A stretch of DNA of 64,000 nucleotides, from positions 5,899,281 to 5,963,280 of the forward strand of contig NW_020653945.1 of the NCBI RefSeq assembly GCF_003589595.1. Direction: 5' to 3'. Shown piece by piece: positions 22,101 through 37,100 of the stretch. The notes below the pieces were generated by a model. The model saw nothing but the letters and a program-made list of their open reading frames with translations. It was not told the origin of the DNA and did no database searches. The position numbers were made by a program, and so were the translations under genes. Each line of letters begins with the position of its first letter. Position 1 is the stretch's first letter. This DNA is from Hyposmocoma kahamanoa (lineage: Eukaryota > Arthropoda > Insecta > Lepidoptera > Cosmopterigidae).

Positions 22101-25100
22101 TTCCTAAAACTGTCAAGTGTCGCTGGCCAGTCAACCGGTGACGGCACGTGTAATCTTCCGAAAGATCGGGAAAATAATATGGAGTCACAACGTGGTGAGA
22201 TACCTACTGTATCTAGTGATAATCATTTAGTGAATAAGTACTAGTCTTAAAGCATATACACTTAGGATTATATATTTATGCTACACCCTTACAGGGTATC
22301 ACATGTGATGTATTTGTAAATTTGTACTATATATTCCTGTGAGATGCATCAAATAAATAAATAAATTATTTTTAAAATACTAACAACCTCGCAGGACTAT
22401 ATTACTAACAACATAAACAACAACTTCTGATCCACGACTTTTAAAACGTTCTAAATTTACCAAAATTAAACTTTTAAGTTTTTTATAATTTTATTAATAC
22501 AAAGATGGAACACTCAGAAAAAGTTCCTTCAATCCGGAATTCGAACCGACGTCTTCTAGCAAACCGTGCCAACTAAGCCACGGAACGAAATAGCGGACCT
22601 CAAAAATTTTTCTATGTGCTTGTTGTCGGGTGTTCAAATTTGGTTTTCAACGTCGTTTTAGCCGTAGCGCCATCTAAAGATTTTGTCACCCAGTCAGGTA
22701 ACTATACAACTACCAAGCCCTGGCTAGACATGTCGCTATTATCTATAATTAAATTTGTATGATTGAATTGATATTCAATTATTTTTTGTGAAATTACTAC
22801 TAGTTTGTTATGATTTTATTTTTTTTTAATTAAGTTTTTGTTGTACTATGTGACACTTTTTGATCTGTATTTCGTAGTAAAGTAAGTTCAAACGTGCTAG
22901 CGTCCTCCGCGACACTCCCACTCTTGTTCTGCACAGAGTTATTACCATTTAGAGCGATCTATTTAAATATATTTACTTTTGTGTGAAAGTAAAATCTGAT
23001 GAATAATTAAAAGTCATGTAACGTTGTTCAGCCCTGTATAAAGCCTATTACAAAAACTCAGTCCTGTATTACTAAATAACGACAAGGAGGTAAATAAACC
23101 ACTAAGCGGAATATCTCGATCATACAATAGCATATATTCCCACAATGATATTCTTGTATAGTAATAATATGTTATTCAAAATAAGCCTATGCTCTAGTTG
23201 AAGTAAAAAAATAACGTCAATATTTCCTTTCATATTTTTCCTTTTATTATAACATTTACCTATACTTCGTGTTAGACATTAGACAGGAGGAAATTTTGGA
23301 TCTTTTATTAGGCGCCATTTAATTCCATTTTGTAAGCAAAGCAATTTAATAGATACCGTGAAAGGAAATTCTTAAATATATTCACTAAATTTATGTAATT
23401 ATTAAGTTTTTTTGCGTGTTGAATTCACTAAAGATTTAATGAAAACTCTTTACATCTTTGCATACATAATCTATTTCAAAAACTTGCACAACAAAAACTT
23501 AAAGAAATACAGATTACGAAAAAGGAAACTTGTTATATAGTAATAATATATTACCGTGTCCTTTACAATAATAGCGCACATACTCATAGTCCCGCACTAA
23601 CCCTGTATCGCAGGTGCTATGGACACACATAGACAATCAGAAATTATCAAATTACACCCAAACTCACGAGAGAAATAAAAGTAAACCATACAAATAATTC
23701 TCCCGACCCGGGAATCGAACCCGGTACTTCTGCGTCGTAGTCTATAGGTAGCTGTTCGGCCACAGACGCAGTTATACAAATGTCATTTGTCATTAATTCT
23801 CACGATATTTCCATTTACTGTAATTTGTTGTCTGAAGAAAAAGGTTTACGGTCATATGTTTACGGTTTTTCCAATTCTAAAAGAAGAAAAATGGCCACCG
23901 TAAAGACATAATTATTTCATAAGACAAAATATCAGAAAAATAAACTATTGAACAAAAATCTAAGTTATGGCACTATGGCCAATTAGACGCCTTAGTTTGT
24001 CCCGAAAGACGCAAAATGTTTACTACTAATTCTAAAAAAAAAGAAAACCTAACGAGTGGACCGAGAAGACGGGACGATTTTGATGGATTTGAGAAGGAAT
24101 GAAGAGAAGTTGCCAAATACACAGAACAGTGGAAGATTTTGGGGAGAAAGATACTTAGCAGTGAGAAATGTTAGGTTTTTTTCAAGTTGTGTACAAATTA
24201 CATTTGGATGCCAGATTTGTAATATTACATTATGACATAGCTCTAAGTATTATTTGTAGTGTGTTACCTGCAGCTGGGAGTCAACGCTCGCTCTCCGTCC
24301 GTTAGTCGGCCGAAACAATTACTGTGAAATGAGTAATTCAAAGACAATGTCCAAGTATGAAGCTTCATTCGCATCATGCGTCGTTTAATTTTGTCGAGTA
24401 TAAATTATTTGACAGTAATTGTTTCGGTCGGGTCTCGGACGAAGAACGAGAGTACAGGGCCTGTACATTGTTGAATAAAAAATAAACAAGGCAAGAGATA
24501 AGCATATTTTCACCTGTGGATCCTCCGATTCGGTCTTGGAGCTATTGGTAACTTGTGTCACGGTGATCGTTACTTGTTTGTCGATGCCGCCGCGCAGCTT
24601 GAACCCAAGCCGTTCTTTCGGCACGTGGCTGAATGTACCCTGGAAATATAACCAAATACCTGAAAATATAACTAGGATGTAGATAATGTTAATGATTTGA
24701 AACGAAATAAGAATCTGTTGTACCGTATTCCGACAAATAAATAGATTAAAAGTTAATGTTTGGGTTATGGGCATAAATACACGGTGTAAATAATACCTCC
24801 CTCTGAAATCTCGTAATTATTGTATTTTATTATCTTCAAAATTTTGATACGTAATTAAGACTTACTTAGGAACAAAAATGTATAGTAATTATAGTAAATA
24901 AAAAAAAACTAATTTGTTTTGATATTGCGCATTTTACTTTTAAGATGCTGACAAGCGTCGATGACCTTGCGTCGATGACCTTGAGCGATAACGCGCCTAC
25001 TATAATTTCTCCAATGAGGTGGCGCCATACGCCCCAATGCGGTAAGAGTGTGGTAGTTGGACCTTCCGCTTGATTTATAATAATATTGATTACCGCTAAC

Positions 25101-28100
25101 AGATGGCATTGTACTTAAAATACACACATGCTATCAAACCAAAAAATATCAAAGCATATAAGAACTGGACATGTTATGCAAACAAGAAACAACCCACACC
25201 TCGAGTGAAATTGAGTTATGTATTTAGGTAGAATACCAGACGTGTCCTTTACTCGCTCACAAAAGATCCTGGCAACACACCAAGCCAAAACGGAGAAAAT
25301 AAAAGTCCTTCAGGGTACCAACCCTAAATAAGTAACTTTTTAATAGCTAAAAAGAACCTTGTTGCTTAACTTCATATAATGTCTTTTTTTAAATATGCTA
25401 AACGGATCCATGTCACATGTACTGAAGTACTGTAGATCTTTGGCGTTTTCATTACGAAAACTAGAACATGGTTCTCGTTAACTAAATAAAAAGATACATA
25501 ATGTTTTCTATTTATTGCTATATAATATAATAGTTTCCCTATATCGTTCTCACTGCTACAGTACATCGTTTGTCTCAAATAGAGATGCGCCGAGTACAAG
25601 TTTTACCGAGTAACCAAGTACCGAATATTACTCGGTTTAACATTTGCCGAGCCGAGCACTCGGCCGAGTTACTCGGTTCATTACAACCGGAACGCGATGA
25701 TACTAAAAGCCCCCGTTGCTCTAGAATTAGGCCGATATGTCAATGAAAATTTATTGTGGCGAGAGCAGAGTCCTTTCCAATGGTGGGCAGAGCATAAAAC
25801 AAAATATCCAAAACTGGCACAGTTAGCACCAGTGTTTTTATGTGCACCTGCAAGCACTATGTATAGCGAGCGGTTATTTGCCGAAGCAGGTAATGTGTAT
25901 GAAGAAAAAAGGAACAGACTATTACCCGAACGCGCAGAAAGCCTTGTAAATATTCCTACATCATAACTTGCCTTTGTTAAATTTTAAATATTAATAATGT
26001 AAACTTTCTTTTTTAATTACTAAATTGTTACGATTGTCTACAATTTCTAGTAATAAATTTCTTTTGAATATTTTAAATATATTGTTGATTTTACTTTATT
26101 ATGTCTATAGCTGTGATGCTTTATTTTAACCGAGTACTCTTCTCATGAACCGAGTTATTCGGCCGAGTACACCGAGTACCGAGTAGCAGACGAGTACTCG
26201 GCGCATCTCTAGTCGCAAATAACTTACCTATTTATTTCTTCACACTGTTTTTACAAAAATCTAATTATCTCGAAAGTGACATTTTGTAGGTTGGTTATAG
26301 TTTGCATAACTATGTATGTCCAACTACATATCTCGTAAGTATCGTGCTCGACGGTAGACGGCCGATTACAATACAATATACAGGGTGGAAATTTGTAATG
26401 CCACCTGGAGGGAAAGTACTCTAAATACTGAAGATAGAAATTTTTACTTTATTATTTTTAGGGGATATGTTAAAAATCAAATTTACCTTAAATCCTATGC
26501 GAGTGTAAACGAGTTGAAGGCTGAGGTTCAGAATACGATTTGTAATACAATTCATCACAAAACGTTATTAAAAGTTACTCAAAATGAATTTGTTAAAAGA
26601 TTAAATTTGTGTATCCAAGAAAATGGAGCATATTTCGAGCAACTAATTAGTTAGGTTACCATTTTTTTCGTTGTATTAAAATATGTTAAGATTTCATGGT
26701 TTTTTTTTTCGTTTAATTAACCAATTTTGTGAGAGAGATTTTATTCTTATAATTAACCCTATCGATCGATGCAATAAAAGTGCAGGGTGCATTTTTTTTT
26801 TTTCAGATTAAAGCGGGTTCGATTCCCGCGTGTTGCTAAAAATTTTCGAAAATCTATGAATGCAGTTTTATTTCTTTTAAAAAATAAAGGAATGTTTCCT
26901 TTAAGTAAAAATTTCTATCTCCAGTATTTAGAGTACTTTCCCTCCAGGTGGCGTTACAAATTTCCACCCTGTATATTAATCTGTCAAAACCATGTCAAAA
27001 CAGAGGTCTGGCAACGTAACCCACGAACGCAAGCTACGCAGCAGAAGTTTTCAACGTTGCAATTTTACTAAATAATCAAGGACGCAAACAATAATTTCAT
27101 TTTTGTTTTGAATACTTTGTGTTTTAGGTTCTAATCCAACCAAAAATATTTTCTTTTTATTTTCACCTAATGGCTAGATTTGACTTTTTTGTTAATATTT
27201 TGTTTTGATTTCAACGAATTGGTGCATTATATTTACTTATTTACGTATTTTTTTGTGTATGATATTTTTCACACTGTTAAGTGCCGTACTTTAGCAGTCG
27301 AAAGTTACTTTTTACTCCTAAATTTGTTATTTGTCTTTTATTTAAAACAAAATAAAGTGTCAGGATCAAGATAAGTACCATTTAAATAACCACACCAAAT
27401 TTGGTAGTAAGCAAGTTTGGTTTGCCCGAGAAAAATATGTCAAAAAATAACCACCAGAGTCACACTGTAATCCACTTTTTGTATTACCTATGACAATAAG
27501 CAATATTCTAGGATTTTCAAGCTACACTTCAAGATACGTGTTACAGGATGTACTATTTTCAAAGTTCCACGTGCTATGTTATCGCCAAAAAACTTACACA
27601 AAAACACCATATTTAAGCGATTTTGGGCACCTCATCGTCTTAATCACTCCGGGACTTCAGCGGGTGGTATTATCTCCTCTATGTGCATTAAATGCTGTTT
27701 ATGTAAATACAATATACTCTCTGTACTACGATCTTCGGTTAAGAGCAAATAACTTAGTTTGAAATTTATGTGACCACCTCATATGAGGTGTTATATTAAA
27801 ACGAGTATTTTTACCTCTGCGAATGTTATATACGTACTGATGACACGCGTGATTAGTATTCTGCCTTATTTGCAATATTGTGATCCTTTTAGTGTTCATT
27901 CAGTGCCACACAGAGCTTTAAATCGCAAAGACACGACTGATATGATTCACCTTGCGACATAAGTTGACAAGACTCATGTACATATAATTTTACTAGCACC
28001 CTTACCCTACAAAAAAGGAACATTTATGTGAGCATTACTGCTTGGCAGTAGAAATAGATATGGTGGCAGTACTTCCTTAAACGATTTTTTTTTACTAAGT

Positions 28101-31100
28101 ACGATTAACAGCACATATACACTTTTGTTTGGATATCGCCTTCAGTACAACGGAATAAGATCCGTCAAAGTGTGGCTTGATGTGTTGACGTCTGTACTTA
28201 ATCGAGTGGTTATTTACCTTAGCATCGCTCTCTTTGATGTCAACCGTACACTCCAGCACATGCATGAGTTGCATGGGTGGTACCACAGGGCCCAAGCACT
28301 CTGTTAGAGAACCCGTCATAGAGGGCGCTGCGCTCAGGTCACCCGCTAAGGATGAAGCCATTGACCGTGGTATACGCTCGAATGCTTTTGCGAAGCAGCC
28401 TGAAAAATATGAAAGGTTTAAGGTTGTTTTAGATTAATACATAATGGGAAATAAAAAAACTGACTTTAAAATCTTTTTATAGTACACACTGAAACTTTAC
28501 AAAATGGATGAAATCCAATAAACTAGATTCATCTCCTAATTTGATATAATTAAAAGTAGAATCTTTTCTTCAAATTTGAACTGTAGCACTACTAAAGTAC
28601 ACCCCTACAACAAAAAAAAAAACATCGAAATCGGTTCATAAATGTGAGAGTAATCGTGTAACATACACAAAAAAATATAGTAAAACCGAGAACCTCCTCC
28701 TTTTTTGAAGCCTGTTAAAAATACAATGCATGATATGTATTTAGTGGTACATCATTATGTGCTGTTCGCACGATTGATCGATGTGTATGTTCGTGACGTT
28801 GGTTTACTACAATAGAGCATACAACTACGATCCTACTGAATATCGCTTTATCCACTCTCGGCATACAGACAGTATGTCCAGCTGCGACAGTAAACGCATT
28901 TCATAGATATGAGTTACAATGACAGTCACACATTTAACGACGACTGTATTTACCTGAAAGATACGACTGTCGACTACGAATATAGATAATAATATGTACA
29001 ATATGTAGATAAAATTCATCATGATGATATCATCATTATCATCAATCCACTATACGTCCCACTGCTGGGCACGGCTCTCATTTCAGGCGAGGTGTTAGGT
29101 CATAGTCCACCACACTGGCCCATTGTTTTGTTCGTTGAGAACTTCACTTCCGAAAGTTGTGAATCTCCTTCAACGTGCAGGTTTCATCACGAAGTTTCAT
29201 TTCACCGAAAAATGGTAAATTCAATCTAAATTTCGAATTAATAATTCAAAATCTTCAAATTAAATTTCGGAGGTATTAAATTCGGAGAAACTCTTAGGTG
29301 CGCGACTGGATTCGAATCCACGGCCTCTGTTTGAGAGGCGGTAAGTGAAACTATTAGGCCACCACGACTTTTGATATACATTGGTATTGTTGTATCTAAA
29401 TTAGTAGCGGCGTCGAAAACTCCTACAAAAAAGATAATAAACTCCTTTTTTAAGAGATGATGTACTAAACGGTTTCATGAGATTTAAGTGCACTGTCACA
29501 GTTGAACCGTGTGAAAGAATCACACGCTTACAGTATTTCTGCAATTCACGTCTCCCCCGTGAGTAGACTCAATACAACGAAATAAATAATCGGCTGCTTA
29601 ATTTTGTATTGAATAATTAATGATCTTTACTCATATATCGCACCGCCTTGATTTCGTAGCGTCTCGATTCAAAACAAAACTTTATGAATCCTAACACTAA
29701 CAACAGGCGGCTAGTGCGAAGTGTGGTCGCTTATAGCGTGCCAGTAGTTGACCATGTCTTTCATTGTTAAATATACTTTACGAAATCGTACATAAAACCC
29801 ATTCTTAAATTCCTCGTTCTCAGTCCAGCCACTAAGAAGTGAGGTGGCACGCGTTCAGCAAGTAGTGCCGCAGATGGGTCAGGATACAATGGTGTCGAAG
29901 CAGTATACAAAAGCGCCGAATTTTAATGTCATATCAAAAGTCACCTAAATCTCTCCATGGACAATGTTAGTTTTTCGCTTATCAGCCGGTGTTACATGGT
30001 GGGCGTATATAACTCACCGAGATAAGCATGACTTATTAATTTTTGACTAAGTAAATAAGTATATTTCCTACCTATATTTGAGTTCGTATATAGTGTTATA
30101 GAATCCATATTATTTGAAAAGGGATATTGCAAATTATTATGAGAGTTCATAAACAAATCATAGATTGACCTTGTGCGGTCAATAGAGTATTTCTACAGAA
30201 TGTAACAAAAAGGCGCGACAAATTTCTTTTTTTAATTAAAAAATGTTTTGTTTCGTTTCGTTTTTGAATCAGTACGCTTTAACGTACTTATTCAAAAACG
30301 AAATCAATTTCACAAAGAAATAAAATTTAGTATGAAATATGGCATGCACATTTTTCTATTTCACTCTATATAGTCGGATAATAAATAGACTTATGTTAAT
30401 CTTATTTCTATTACCTCAAAATTTTGATGAGTGTATGTGGAATCCTTACGACACGTACTCATTTATAGTACACGGTGTTTCATTTGACACTAAATACAGA
30501 ATAAAGAAAAACCAAAAAATATATTATAATTTTACAAGCTATTTTTATGTTAAATGGCCATTATCTAGTACGAACGTGCACACGTTGTCAAATCCACAGT
30601 GTTTGTAAAAACAAAAACAACTCAATCAAGATAAAAACGCGGACGTATTCCAGTTAGACGATAGCTAATGTGTACTGACTTTTTAAAATTTTACTTGTGC
30701 GTTGCAAAAGTAGCCTAAAATAATATAACACAAAGAAATTTAAAGATAATTAAAATTTTATCATTATTATTACAATTCCTTTTTTCCTATATTAAGATAT
30801 AAAAACGTGGATAAAATTTTCTTAATGAACCTTCTGAGTAAGTTAAACCTTGAGTATTGTATAGTGAAACTTACAATAATGTTACGAGTAATTCACGGAA
30901 TAATGTAATTAACTTGTTCATCAAGAAATAATTCATCAAGGGCAGACGATTAGAGCGCCGCCTATCAGAATAGGGACATACAATGGTATTGTTATCGGTA
31001 TACGAGAACTATGTCAGTGGCGGAAAATATGAATGAGTCAACTAATAATCAGTGTTAAAGGTAGTTTATGTTTAGTTATGGTTAATATTTAAACAGTAAT

Positions 31101-34100
31101 ATTTGGGATAATTAGTGCACTTAGAAGACTACATCACACACGGGGCGTCTCACGGCTATGGGACACTTTGGGATGTATATTTTATATATTGTAGATTGGA
31201 TAATTTGCTTCAAGGATACATTATTTTATTTTGAAAAGTAAGTAATACTGCATTCATAAACTTTTAAATAGTTTCTTGCCTCATCCGGGAATCGGACCGA
31301 TCAAATTTGACCAAAAAAACATTCTGTATTTGTAACCGACTTCAAAAAAAGATTGAGGTTCTCACTTCGGTTATTCGACTGTATTTTTTGTGTATGTTAC
31401 GCGATTACTCCGACATTTTGTGAACTGCTTTTGACGACTCTTTTTTTTTTGTTGGAAAGGGTTACTTCAGTGGCAGTGGGCCCATTCAAATTTTAAGAAA
31501 ATATTCCACCTCGAAGGGCGGAAAATTGGAGATGAATCTGTTTATTGAATTTCACCCACCTTCCGTTAACTGATTTCGATAAAACTTGGCAAAAAGATGT
31601 GATTCCACAAATTTTTGAGGATCAAAAGTTATAATTATGATAACTTACAATTATGACACGATACTGTAATGGGTAGGCGTGTCGCTTACCACTCGGCACA
31701 CAAGTTGTTCACCCCGTCACGTGGTATCACAAAAGTCACAGAATAAAAATATTGATAACCAGATCTCAAGTTTGACGCTAACTTTATTTATATACAGCCA
31801 GTGTTATAATACTGATTAAAGCTTAAAATTGTTGTATCTTCATTCGTAACACTTTAGAGGCTAATTGAAAAGATTATGCAGCTAAGCGTTATCGATAACC
31901 CACATTGCAAAAATGTATTTACAATCGCAAATTCACGAATTTAAAATTAACGAGAACAAGCATGTATAAAAATAATTTACAAGAAAAAAAAAACAGGTTC
32001 TTTATTGTCCCATATTTATATCGTCTCCATTAGTTTTAATGAACGTAAGTTATGACGTTCATGGATAAAACTTATTTACATAGTTGCGTTTAAAATTTCA
32101 TAAAATATGATATACGACTTACGATGGACAAGATGTAATATATATTATTAAAAAATAAGATGATAATTATTATATATAAAAGCTGTTATAATAGTCGTAG
32201 AAGAATGCATCATATTATTTTTATTTTAATACTATTTTATACTAATTTATCAATAATGTCATATTGCATTTAATATATTTTTATATACACTTTAGTTTAA
32301 TACTCAATACCCAATATATTTATTGTCTTCATATGGTAAGTACATAAGGTCTAAAAATTAAAATAATGTTGCACATATGAAACCCGTGTTAGGGATAACA
32401 ATAAGAGCAGAGGCAGGCTGAGGCTTAAATTAGTAACTTGAATTGTTCACTATCAAATATAGTATAATTTCTAAATAAGAACGCGGAGTGGTATACCGCT
32501 GAAATTATTCAGGGTATAAAACAGAATGCCAAATATCATAAATTGTACAAGGCAAGCGAGGCTTCTGATTACAAATTGTTTTTACACCACAGAGCACTAG
32601 TAAAGTAAAAGGTAGAAATTGCATACGAAAATTATAAAACTCGGATTGAAAATGAAATTTTTAAAGACCCTAAATCCTTTTGGTCCTACATAAAAAATAA
32701 ACGCTCAAGTCGAGGTAAGCTCCGGGTCACAAGAAACGGCCTGGTACTAGACAACTCACAGAGTGCTCAGGCTTTTACGAAATATTTCCATTCGATTTAC
32801 AATGCTGAAACTCCCTTACTTGAAGCGGAGATCACAGCCGCAGCGGCTGGTAGTGAGGTAACTGCCGAACGCGTTCATGTAGCTGGTCGCTCCTTACAAG
32901 ACGTTCGAAGTGCGCTTAGATATCTTAAACCCAAAAAATCGGTAGGGCCAGACGGAATACCACCATACATAGTGAGGGACTGTGCATCAGTTTTAGCCAC
33001 ATATTTAATATCTGTCTGTACGCCAATGTATACCCGGAGCAGTGGAAAATTACACGTGTTACTCCAGTACCGAAAAGTGGGACCAGCACAGATGTATCGG
33101 ACTATAGACCAGTAGCAGTACTATCCACCTTCGCCAAAGTGTTCGAGTCCACACTCTACAATAAGATCTTCCCACAAATTGATCCATACTTGTCAAACGC
33201 GCAACATGGGTTCCGGCCAGGGCGGGGTACACATTCGAATCATTTGTTTCATGCACTATGCAAGCTCAGCCTTAGACAGACGTGTGGGTGGTCAGGTAGA
33301 TGTAGCGTACTTTGATTTTCGTAAAGCGTTCGACACGGTCAAAAACGACATATTGCTGACAAAGTTAGCGTCCGCTGGATTCACTACGGCGTAGCTTACA
33401 TTTTTTCTAGCTACCTAAGAGATCGGAAACAATACGTAAACTATGAGGGGCACACACCCGAAGCGTTCTTGACGACGTCAGGAGTAAGTCAAGGCAGTAA
33501 TTTGGGTCCACTAGAGTGTATTCTTATGGTCAACGACTTGCCAAAGGTAGTGAAAAATTCGGGCTGCTTATTGTTTGCAGATGACCTTAAATTATATATA
33601 GAAATTAATGACGCCGAGGACTGGAAACGTTTACAGGAAGACATAGACAGTGTGACCGAATGGAGCCAAAAGAACAAATTACTATTCAACACATCTAAAT
33701 GTAACCTTATGTCTTGTATACACGTGCACATAATCCATGCATATACGAGTATACGATTGATGGAACGGCCCGAAATAGGATAGATTCAGTGCGTGACTTA
33801 GGACTGTATTTTTCGAAGGACTTGACATTTCGTGAGCATATAACTAAACTCTGTAAAAAAGTGTATCGCAGTTTAAGATTTGTACAAAAACAGACTAAGT
33901 TTTTTATTAGTGTAGAGACACAAAAAATTCTATATAAAGCGCTAGTTAGATGTCAATTAGAAAGTAGCTCTGTAATATGGAATCTTAATGGCTTATAGCT
34001 TAATGGTTGAAAAAACCCAAAATAAATTTTTAAGGCTTGCATACTTTATTTATTTATTTATTTATTTGCATTCCATAATGTACATTACAGATGTTTTACA

Positions 34101-37100
34101 TATATTGAGATCAAATTATGGACCCTGAACAGGGCACAGCAAATAGTAGAAGAGAGGACTAGTCTCATAATTGTTACACTTACTAATATATTATTATTTA
34201 TTTATTTATTTACTAATAATAATAATAATAATTTGATATATACCAACGCCAACCGCTTTATATTATTATATTTATTATCGACTAGTTACTAAATTCAGAT
34301 ACCAAATTTATCTTCTAAAAACTCTTTTACATTATAATAACTTTTCTTTATGAGAAAATTTTGTTCATTTTTTATAATTTCCGGAAGATTGTTATATATT
34401 TTTATTGACATGGTGTATGGACTAGATAAATGCATATTTAATCTTGAATATGGTAGTACTAATTTGTTTATATTTCGTAATGTATATTTAATGGGGATGG
34501 CTTTACGGTTTTTATATAAGTCTTGATGGTTTCGTACAAATTTACAAACTTCTAGTATATAGATACATGGGAGGGTCAGGATTTCATGTTTGATAAAATG
34601 AGGTTTACAGCTATCTGTTTGGGCAATATTTGTGAGGATTCTAATTAATTTCTTTTGTAAAGTGAAGAGGCTAGGCGTATCCGTGCTATTGCCCCATAGA
34701 ATTATAGCATAGTTTAACCAAGCGTAAGCGAAGGCATAATAGGTAGTTAAAGCAGTTTTAAAGTCTGTAGTTTTTTTTAATTCTCTTAAAGCATATACAA
34801 ATTTGGACAATTTAGATTTTAGCTTTTGAACATGTTTTTTCCAATTTAAACTTTAGGTCTTATAAAATGTATCCTACGTTCCCAAATACGTACCCGACAC
34901 AATTTATCCGAGGAATGGTTGGATATTACACGCTCGAAACACGAAGGAACTTGGCTCTCGTCATTTATGTATTTAAAATTTATCGCGGCTTACTGTGCAA
35001 TCCGCAAATACTGGAAGCAATCGGCCTCCACGTGCCAAATACGCGCCTACGCCGCGTCGTGCGACAGCAGACTTTAGCGCTGCCGCCGTGCAGGACCAAA
35101 GCGCTGGAGTATGCGCCGCTCACTACTCCTTTACGTCTTTTAAATAAAATTTCTAAAGAAACGGATATTTTTTGTTTTTCGATGTCGAGATACGCAGAAG
35201 TAGCCCTTGACACTATATGTAAGAAATAGGTATAAGAAATTGAAAGGTTTAAATGTTTTATTACTTGAATGAAATGTATTTAGTAAATAATTAATTAATT
35301 AATTTTAATAATGATGTGATTTGAAATTATCGATTTGGATTTATATCTGTAATGATAAATATGTTTGCACAATGTAACATAATTAATAAATAAATAAATA
35401 CATTTAAATTTATTAACAAAGAGTGAATACTTTTTTCGTTCTTAATGATTGGCGGGAGATTGTTAAATATCTTTACCGACATCCAGGACAAGGATGAGTC
35501 AAATATAAATTGCGGTGCCCTGCAGGGTTACATGTCTGTATTTTATACTATTTTAAGAACTACCTTTATGTGATGCAATAAATAATTGAATATTATGTAA
35601 ATAATGATTTTTGTTAATATAGACGATGACATGTGGGTGTGTCCGCGATTCTTACAGTCACTAATTTACAATGTTGTATACATTTCTGAAGACTTTCGAA
35701 GTCTAAAAAAACATTTACTTAAATGAACAAATAACTTCATTTACTTAGTGCAATCAACACAAAGATTACACTGTATGTTTTAATGTGTCACTCTAGACGG
35801 CAAAAAACGAAACAAAAGTACGTCTCAATGCACCAAACGGTAAAGCTAAACTGAATCATTTGATTTGGGCAAATCATTCAGTGTCCAATAATGTGTTGAA
35901 ATGGAGCAAATTATAATAAATGGAACGTTACACAGTTGATTGTTGAAGACGAGTATCAATTTATGGACACTTAAATTATAATTCAACGTTGAGTACTAGT
36001 AATGTAAACTATTGGCATAGTATAACAAGATAAGTAGGGCAACTCTATTGGGCGCATCAATGGCTACATTTCGCTCGGAGAGTAGGGTTGTCCTTAGACT
36101 ATGGAAACTAAAGGACATGTTATGTTGACATATATAAATCAGCTGTTATATGTATATGATGCATTTCGACGTTGAAAACATAAACATGTTATCTCTTTTT
36201 TATCTATTTATTTTTATTTATTTTTTTATTTATTTTATTTTATTGTTATCTTTGTTTAACTTTTGCGTGCCGTCTTAAGCCAAAAGAGATAGCATTACAT
36301 TGGTCTGTGTCAAACACGGGAATCGAAAATACGTAACGTCATCTTAAATGCCAACCATGTCCATTTCGCAGTACATGAGGTACATGATACGGTTGTCAAA
36401 GGGAAGTACATCAACTGTCAAAACAAATGTTTTCCAAGTGTTTTATTGAATTATTCGCATGTATTGTAATAAAATGGACAAACATATTGTCAGTGAGAAC
36501 AACGAAGTATTAATAAAAATTCGTCGCTGCAGCATTACGGGATGTGGCATTTGAAAAAGCGAAGATCGACCGAATGTAACATTGTTCAGGCACGTGTTAT
36601 TAATCTGTCTATAAATCACACAAAAGCCCAAATATCTCATGTAATTAGACATATTTAAGTAGTTTATTTATAAATCTTGCCACATTTTGCTTTGGTTTCT
36701 TCAGATTGCCTGTTTGTATATTTTGATGATTGTTGTTAACGATTATTTTGAGATAGTGTTGTTCTTGGAAGCGTACATATTATCGATATTCTGTTATTAA
36801 ATAATTCACTACGAGGTTTTTATTATTTTATTATTATAATTTTTACTATTTCAAGTTTACTTACAAATCAAAAAAGAAAAAAGAATGGTTGGAAATCATA
36901 CCGCCGTATAATAGTGCCGAATATAAACATTGAATCAAAGACCATCTCTTCATTTATTCGCTTCATTTTGAAGAGTCATATTTTAACATAACTTTGAATG
37001 TAACTAGATTACATGATAATGCAATTCCATCATTAGGTTTATTGGTAAATAATTTTATATTTAATTTAGATTAAACAAGACTCATTTACTAGGCGTTCTC

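Larger units (their letters stand above)
30310..32465. other. Intronic stretch: repeats only
   Basis: Apart from dispersed repeat D (31328-31560) and a partial repeat E at about 31670-31745, this stretch is AT-rich and shows no coding exon on either strand. Confidence 0.4.

Noticed and set aside
23700..23775. Possible tRNA genes at 23700, 40360, 42890, 47045, 50850, 56820 and similar sites
   Set aside because: They have B-box-like sequence but lack intact acceptor stems, and each sits in a repeated SINE body. I treat them as SINE heads, not functional tRNAs.
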